DNA from: Haplomitrium mnioides
Lineage: Eukaryota > Marchantiophyta > Haplomitriopsida > Calobryales
DNA: 64,000 nt
Reading direction: 5' to 3'
NCBI GenBank assembly: GCA_049999725.1
Contig: JBNGIS010034175.1
Coordinates: 62,001 to 126,000 of the forward strand
The translations under genes and the position numbers were made by a program. The notes below the pieces were generated by a model. The model had not been told where the DNA came from. It worked only from the letters and a program-made list of their open reading frames with translations, and ran no database searches. Shown here piece by piece: positions 58,041-64,000 of the stretch. Position 1 is the stretch's first letter; every line of letters begins with the position of its first letter.

Positions 58041-60376
58041 TGGAATAGCAGTTTTCTAATGATCCATTTCATCAATGACAATTCCCAAGTAATTTTGACT
58101 ATCGACATAACATTTTCTTCGATGGCTTGCAAGTTTTGCTCTTTCTTTCATTTGTTAGTCACGATGAAGAAACACATGGCAATTGTATTTGATTGTACTA
58201 TCACAATGCACAAAGGACATAAAAGCAGTTAAGTAAAACATATGCCAATACTTGTAACTTCAACACACAACCTCAAGTGCTAAAAACATTCAAGTCATCT
58301 TAAACAAATGTTTTGATTGGTGGAAATGAAAGCTTTGTAAAAGATTAAAAATAAACTTTAGGTAATTTGAAAAAAGGAAAATCTGTTTAACTTAAAATAA
58401 ACAAAAGTTTCAAAAAAAAGGAAAGAAGATTTGTTAACAAAGAGTCACAAACCAGAACATATCCTTTGAACGTTTAGAATGAGTGGAGACAACAACTGAT
58501 CATATGCGTACATATGACCAATACAACAACACCAATATTATGGCTTGTTGTAACTGCTGTCGCAACTGGTTTAAAAGAAACAAGAACCAATCCTATACGC
58601 GCATAAGATTTGCAAACAACAAAAATGATTCTTATTATTTTTTTCTTGACAAGGGCTCTTGATTTAAAGCAACGAAAACAAAAATTATTGCAAGGCTAAG
58701 ATCACCACCAAGAATCAAATTAATTTTCTTGCTTTATTTGACTTTAGACAAGGTTAATATTGAAACTTAAAACAATAGACCCTATCCCATCATAGACTCT
58801 CTTCTCATAACTCAAGTTGCTAGGAATTATTCGACTCAAATCTTGTTTGTTGAACAACTTAACAGAATTTGTTTTCAGCTCTAAGCTAAAAAAACATAGC
58901 ATCTGTATAGCTAAGCTTTAATTCTAGAAAAAAGAGTATTGATTAACCAAAGGTGTCAAAAGAGAAGAGAATTTGCTACCTTTGTGAGACTCTAAGACAG
59001 ATTTTTCTTGCAAAGATTTTGTTTCTTTGTATGCCTTACAAACAACAAATCTATTGCATTTTGGAATTCTTACATTTGGAAAATGAGTTCTCCAACATTT
59101 TGTAAAACCTGTGAAACTAAGAACACAATTAGGATCTTTCTCTTTCAAATAAGTTGTATAGTATTCATAAACTTTTCATTTTGTAAAATTATCAAGCAAG
59201 TTATAAACTTCATGAGTAGGTTTTCTCTCATAGTATCATTGAAAAAAACTATCTATCCACTCACGCACAAAAACTCCCTTAGTAGATAGTTTTCTTTTTC
59301 AAAAAATGCCTCTGGGATCTGCATTTTTGAGATTCGGAATCCTTTGGATTCTGTCATTCCCTACTAATAATATTTGTCTAAAGGCTCCTCTACAAAAAAA
59401 ATTACCTCTAGGCAGAGTAAACCAATTGCCAACATCAGAGTATTTTCTTGGTATTCCCCACTACAGTATGATATCTCAATTCTTCATGCTTTGTTGAAAG
59501 TACGTTTCTCTCATAGTTTTCAAAAAAAATTGTCTTGCATAACGACAAGCAATTATTTCAACAACATAAAATTCTCTTCAATTTAGAAATTAACATTGGA
59601 TCGAGTTTTTTCTTAACAAAGATCTCATCATGATAGACTTTCTGCAAAGAATTTTCACGTAAGGTGTCTACCTGTTTGGGTTTTGGTCTAAACAAAGAAC
59701 TCTTATGTTGTGCTAGTCAATTCAGTCAGTAGGTGAATCCAGCCATATAAGATAATTCATTTTCCTGAAGATCTTGATCATCATTGTAAACATTGTTTGT
59801 TCCGTCGCAAAATGTTTTCAAGAGATGAGGTTCTCCTTGAGGATTGGGAGAAGTGCACCATTCTGAAATAGAAACTTGATCAATTTCTTGACTATTAGGA
59901 AATGTTTTTTGAAACAAAATCTATGTCCTTGGCGATAACTCCAATAAAATGTTAATTGATTGAGACTCTTTGCTAGAATCATTTCCCAAACTGTTATCTA
60001 AAGACTCCTCCAAAAGAATTTGGTTTGTTTCTGATTTCCTATTCTCTTTGCAAGGTGCAACTTGAATTAAAATCACTTGTTGTTTGAGTGGTGCTTTTGG
60101 GGACAAGGATTCATCTCCAAATCAAAACCATCCATAGATTGTACATTTTTTGTGTTTTGAACAAACACACTTTGATCATGAATATCAAGATCTCCCTCAG
60201 ATGAGGACGAAGAAACATCTACAATCGTATGAAGTTTCTGTGTTGAAGTTCTTTCTATTGATCTGTTGGAATACTCGGAAGAAAGATGCAGCTTTGACCG
60301 CTTGAAGGACAAGAAAGATCTTGTGCTTAAAGAATTTTGTTTCTTTAATTCTCGATGAACACTAGGATCTCTCTTT

Positions 60377-60496
60377 GATCCTTTGCACGCAAGTTGTTCA
60401 CTCCTTAATCCTATACGTGCATTGGATTCACTACTTGACCCTATACGTGTATAGGGTTTAGCTATTGATCCTATGCGCGAATGGAGTTCACCTTCT
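60377..60496. repeat. 30-bp-period palindromic repeat inside orfM coding sequence
   Basis: Four units start at about 60,377, 60,407, 60,437 and 60,467, each containing an ATCCTATRCGYG.. core; the third is a near-perfect palindrome (CCCTATACGTGTATAGGG). A 30-bp period keeps frame and encodes 10-residue repeats. A weaker version lies at 4,117-4,215 in unit 1. Confidence 0.7.
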
Positions 60497-60720
60497 CAAT
60501 CTTCTCGGGCAGAGCTATCTGATTCAATAAAAGCCACCTTTTTCACCAATATACTCGCCATCTCACTTGACGCTTTTGGTACTCCATCGCTTACCTCCAA
60601 ACAATTGCAGTTTGAACAATTCTCAACCTGCTTGTCAAAAGTAACACTTTCTGTTAAGATGAATGTTGAAATTCTAATTTCTTCTTGCTCTTGAAAACTC
60701 ATGCCATTGAAAAGGCTCAT

Positions 60721-61169
60721 TAAAAATCAACTATTCAAAGAATCTATTTTAACCAATACTATGAACCTCTTACGGACCACCTAAAATATGTGTTTTTTAA
60801 GAAATTTCTACAAAACAACAAAATTGGGAACTTTTTGTGAAGAAAATGAAAAAAGAAATTGGAAAGATGAAAATGAGTGATGGTTTATATACTAATAATT
60901 TGTTTTGACACCACACAAAACTGCATGTCAAGAGCTCCACAGATCATTTTTTGGCGAGAAAAAGCATTTTTGGAAATTTAGGTATAAAAGGAGCGTCACT
61001 AGAAAGTTTTTTTTTCCATTGTTGCACGTTCACCTTCTAGTTTTTGTTTTCTTGTCATCGCTGCTTTTGCATTTACTTGTTATTTTTTCTTTTCAAGCCG
61101 TTTGATTTTTGTGAACTCTTGTTCATTGGATTTTTCACCTCCACTTCTACCCGTTTTACTTTTTAGAAA
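60721..61169. promoter_or_regulatory. bidirectional promoter between orfM and orfP, unit 3
   Basis: TATAAAAGG at 60,983-60,991 (rightward) and TATATAAA on the minus strand at 60,891-60,884 (leftward). The block TTTTTTGGCGAGAAAAAG (about 60,947-60,964) sits between them, as in unit 1. The start codons are at 60,720 (minus) and 61,170 (plus). Confidence 0.65.
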
Positions 61170-61529
61170 ATGGCATCTCAAGGAAATGTTTCCAGACATG
61201 CTCAACTGAAGCCTTTCAAGTATTTGGATGTTATCAAGGCCATCGAGCCTAAAAAAATAGACTGGGATTGGCTGGTTGATTGTGGATCCTTGAAAGACCC
61301 TAATCAACACCTTTACCTTTTTGTTGAGGAAGGTGAGAAATTCAACCTCGGCTTTGTTGTCCAAATCATAATGATTAGAGATAGCTAGCAAGCTAACATC
61401 GGGTTGCTTGTGCAGTCACATGATGCGATTACCTTGTACAAGGCAAATCGCAAACGATTTTCTTTTCATGAGATGAAGGAGAGGGATGTTTATGTCAAGC
61501 ATCTTCAGACAACAAAGAAAGATGGAAAG

Positions 61530-61963
61530 GTAACATTTTAAAACCCTTCTTCATTTGTTTTTTTTTTGACTGACTCGAAGCTCAATTGGTGTCTGAACTT
61601 GGGAGTCCAGACGTGCATGGACCTAGGAGACCATGCGCGCATGGACCCAGGAGTCCATACGCATATGAACCTTCGAAAACCATGAGGAAAGGGACTTCAC
61701 AATGTGAGGCGCACAAGGAATCACAAATCCCTACGCACATGGTCTCCCAAGTCTATGCGCACATGGACTTCCAAGTCCAAGCTTGTCTTGAGTATCAGGT
61801 CCATGCGCGCATGGACTTCTAGGTCCTTGCACACTTGGACTCATAGATCCAGTCGCACATGGACTTTCTAGTCCATGCGTGCATGGACTGCATTGTCTTT
61901 TTTCTTACACTGAACGTTAGGTGTATTTGTACTTGTGTTTGATCGTTTTTTTTTTGTTTCCAG
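61530..61963 (+). other. intron 1 of orfP unit 3
   Basis: GTAACA donor, T-rich tract and TTTCCAG acceptor, phase 0 on both sides. Contains the palindrome array 61,604-61,888. Confidence 0.65.
61604..61888. repeat. 24-bp-period array of near-palindromes in orfP intron 1
   Basis: About twelve unit positions, partly degenerate. Perfect spacing is seen at 61,799, 61,823, 61,847 and 61,871. The unit at 61,799-61,816 (GTCCATGCGCGCATGGAC) is a perfect 18-bp palindrome, separated by 6-bp spacers such as ttctag. Confidence 0.85.
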
Positions 61964-62865
61964 TTTACTCAATTTTTGGCAAATTTTGTCGATGGCTACA
62001 AAGACGCAAAGTGTGTCAAACGGAATCTCAAAAAAGTTTTCCATCAACATCAAAATTTTGAAGCCCAAGAAGAGCGTAAATATTCAATAGCTAGTACCAC
62101 ACCTGAGCAGGGCTACATTTTCAATTTACACTACAAACCCTTGTGTGCAAAAAGAAAGAGAAAGGAGGTGGAGCCAAGTGAGGCTCCTAAAAAGAAGAAA
62201 CATGTGGTTCAAAAGAAAAAGCTTGTTCCAACTTTAGTTATTGAGGAAGAGCCAGCCCCCTCCAAATCTCTAACAAGGTTGCCTTTTGCTACCTTTTCGT
62301 CCTCAATACCAAGTACCTCAGGGCAACAAATAGAGTCGGAGCCAGTTCGGGCTCCAACGTCAAGAGCGAAAAGGCAATTGCACAAAAGGTTGCAAACATT
62401 CCAAGAACGTGAGCAAGTGGACTCTCAAACAGTGTTTGAGGAAGATAAAAATAAAATCAAGGTGTTGGTAATTCAGCAATTTACAGTCCGCAAAGAAACA
62501 ATTACATTAGGCTAGGAAACTTGAATATGCCAAAACTTGGAATGGACAATTAGAGGCCTTTCTAGATTAGAGGGCTAAATGAAGATTTTGTTGAGCTTCT
62601 GGCTTAGAGAATGGTCACAAATAAAGTGGTGAGCTCATGGATCTACAATAGAGCATATTTTCAATATGGGAGAAAAATACAATGAAGGGCCAGTTGCCAA
62701 AGACCAAGGGATCTCTCAGAATGGAGGACATGAAGTAGACACCTTGGAGGTCCCTTCAGGGTCTTCCCAAATAAGGTCAAAATTTCAGTTCTGAAATGCG
62801 TAGAAGTCGGAGAGCTTTCAACGGATGAAATGTCTAGTGATTGTTTCCTCTTAGACTCTACACCT

Positions 62866-62938
62866 CTGGATTGCAAACTCACTTATTTTGTGTTTGTTCT
62901 CTTCATACATTGTCTCTCATCTTCAACCTACTCCCTTT
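62866..62938. other. junction of units 3 and 6
   Basis: Homology to orfP in the rightward direction stops at about 62,865, and homology in the leftward direction starts at about 62,939. No LTR or gap lies between them. Confidence 0.5.
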
Positions 62939-63949
62939 CTAGAAACATTCAGAGCAATTGTGTGCTTGCCTCTTCACTCTTGATGTTGGAGGCTGCACTG
63001 GCTTTGGCTTGACTTCCTCCTCATAGCTGCTATAGGTACAAGATGATGGAGCTCCTAAAGAAGAGCTTGGTGGAGATAGGGACCAGACAAGATCCTCCTC
63101 AATCGACAGTAGTGACACTAGTTTTTTCTTTGGTAATGCTGACTTCTTCTTTTTAGGAGCCTTGGCTGGCTCCACCTCCTTTCTTTTCTTGGTAGCTAAA
63201 AGTCCACCCGTTGCTGCTATTGTCATCGTTGTCATGTTTGGAAGTGACACTAAATGTGCCACCTGAAGCCCTTGCTTCATTTTCAAAGTTTTCAAACTTA
63301 AAGAAAATTTGACTAAGTCCATTTTCCACCCGCTTCGCATCCAGGTAAGCATTGACAAAGGCCGATAGAATTTGAGAAAACAAAAACAAAAAAACAAAAA
63401 ATAGTCAATGACTTATTTCAATAACTTCTCAAAAGTCCTTGTACGGACTGAAAGACCTTGACTAGGTAGTCTAGACGCCAAAAGCTATTGGAGCCTATGT
63501 GTGCATGAATCTAGAGTCTATGCTAGCATAGAATCTTGAGTCCAAGCATGCATGGACTCCAAAGTCCATGCATACATGGGCTCTAGAGTCTATGTGTGTA
63601 TAGACTTTGGAGTCCATGTGAGCAAGTACTTAAGGGTTCTTTCACACTTGGACTTTGGAGTCTATGCGTGCATAGACTCCAAAGTTCATGCAAGCAAGGA
63701 CTCAAGATCCCAAACGTGCAAAGACTCTTGGGTCTATTTGCACATAGACTCCACAACCTATGCATGCACAGACTATTAAGTTTATACACATATTGACTCT
63801 AGAGCCTCTACACGCCAAGACTCTCCGTCCCTTGGTGTAGGGACTCTAGAGTTGATGTGCTCAAGGACTTCATAGTCCATTGTGTGTGAGTACGATGCTT
63901 TGCAACAGAAAGTTTCAAATAAATGGAAAAAAATCTAGTAAGTTATACC
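62939..63949 (-). pseudogene. orfP unit 6, exon 1 end, intron 1 and exon 2 (reversed)
   Basis: Leftward. The exon 1 end (M-D-T-F-T-K-D-L-Q-L) stops at a GT donor at 63,948. Exon 2 begins at about 63,389 with F-S-Q-I-L-S-A-F-V-N-A-Y-L-D-A-K, aligned with unit 3. A frameshift near 63,195 moves to K-K-R-K-E-V-E-P-A-K-A-P-K-K-K-K and a Ser/Pro linker ending near 62,939. The AG of the intron acceptor appears lost. Exon 1 extends past the right window edge. Confidence 0.6.
63490..63880. repeat. 24-bp-period array of near-palindromes in orfP unit 6 intron
   Basis: About 16 units, longer and more diverged than in unit 3. It includes GTCTATGCGTGCATAGAC-type palindromes and spacers such as tccaaa and tttgga. 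Lies wholly inside the intron of the reversed orfP. Confidence 0.85.
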
Positions 63950-64000
63950 ATGTCGTCGTTGTAAGCCAACTGTAGATCTTTGGTGAAGGTATCCATTGGC

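Larger units (their letters stand above)
56486..60720 (-). pseudogene. orfM unit 3: best-preserved transposase-like gene
   Basis: Starts at a real ATG (60,720: M-S-L-F-N-G-M-S-F-Q-E-Q-E-E). One frame to 60,073 is broken only by TGA at 60,498-60,496. It includes a 10-residue repeat (R-I-G-S...), a Ser-rich acidic stretch, then a frameshift. Further blocks: S-P-N-P-Q-G-E-P (59,840 region); W-R-T-H-F-P-N-V-R-I-P-K-x-N-R-F-x-x-C (59,100-59,040); the DUF7869-like block L-Y-L-Q-L-D-N-T...E-N-K-N, then G-H-T-H-D-Q-I-D (57,850-57,710); I-S-E-N-C-Y-K (57,260); S-F-x-V-A-N-V-L-K-V-L-S-F (about 56,885-56,845), matching P-F-W-F-A-K-V of unit 1; a Lys/Arg run; and the end D-E-S-F-E-A at 56,486. Introns probably separate blocks (58,100-58,900 is non-coding). 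Role inferred: transposition or chromatin binding. Confidence 0.65.
61170..62865 (+). pseudogene. orfP unit 3, N-terminal exons
   Basis: Exon 1 runs 61,170-61,529 (120 codons; TAG at 61,386-61,388). It has F-K-Y-L-D-V-I-K-A-I-E-P, D-W-D-W-L-V-D-C-G and F-N-L-G-F-V-V-Q-I, then F-S-F-H-E-M-K-E-R-D-V-Y. The GT donor is at 61,530 and the CAG acceptor at 61,961-61,963. Exon 2 from 61,964 keeps phase (F-T-Q-F-L-A-N-F-V-D-G-Y-K-D-A-K), then a lysine-rich nuclear-localisation-like stretch and a Ser/Pro linker, to TAG at 62,513-62,515. Later coding blocks to about 62,865 match 5,950-6,180 of unit 1. The methyltransferase half is absent here. N-terminal function unknown. Confidence 0.6.

Noticed and set aside
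63490-63880. CRISPR-like array of short palindromic repeats
   Set aside because: Spacers are only 6 bp and not unique, repeats vary, and the array sits in an intron of a eukaryotic gene with no cas genes nearby.

Overview
This window looks like AT-rich nuclear DNA of a land plant. The evidence is GT...AG introns, TATA-box promoters, nested Ty3/gypsy and Ty1/copia retrotransposons, and a primer-binding site of the plant initiator-Met-tRNA type. No gene in it is fully intact. The gene families in the repeated unit described below are ones I do not associate with ordinary flowering-plant genes, so a seed-free plant or gymnosperm is possible, but that is a weak inference. Two runs of N (100 and 400 bases) are assembly gaps.

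The most unusual content is a multi-copy, decayed, head-to-head gene pair, called here the orfM/orfP unit. orfM (leftward in the best copies) carries the signature of transposase-like DUF7869 proteins (L-Q-L-D-N ... N-K-N ... G-H-T-H-D-Q-I-D). orfP (rightward) ends in a beta-class N6-adenine/N4-cytosine DNA methyltransferase domain (D-I-[P/S]-Y, then K-P-x-x-L, then L-D-L-C-F-G-L-G-I-G). A conserved two-way promoter lies between them. Six copies or parts are visible: unit 1 (1-8,820), unit 2 (8,990-9,857 plus 18,396-18,975), unit 4 (34,565-35,683), unit 5 (53,240-54,649, reversed), unit 3 (54,650-62,865) and unit 6 (62,939-64,000, reversed). Near-palindromic 18-bp motifs of the type GTCCATGCGCGCATGGAC stud the units: as 24-bp-period arrays in orfP introns, as a 30-bp-period repeat inside orfM coding sequence, and as single hairpins downstream of orfP.

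Region by region: 1-8,820 is unit 1. Unit 2 follows in tandem and is split by an 8.5-kb compound insertion (9,858-18,395) made of a leftward Ty3/gypsy element (G1), a second leftward Ty3 fragment (G2) and a long LTR (A). 19,625-21,190 holds one long reading frame of unknown function with a few stops. 24,580-34,330 is a rightward Ty1/copia element split by a truncated element with LTR B (24,666-27,246) and by a chromovirus-like Ty3 element G3 (29,410-33,565). After unit 4, a leftward chromovirus G4 (35,684-37,213 and 50,619-53,235) is split by a rightward relative G5 (37,214-40,845) and by G6, a Ty3 element with two long LTRs, C and D (40,846-50,618). 53,240-64,000 is units 5, 3 and 6.

Nearly all premature stops I compared across copies fit C-to-T change at CAG, CAA or CGA codons, or the same change on the other strand at TGG. 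That is the expected decay of heavily cytosine-methylated transposons. Family calls are made by eye from motifs; no database was searched.
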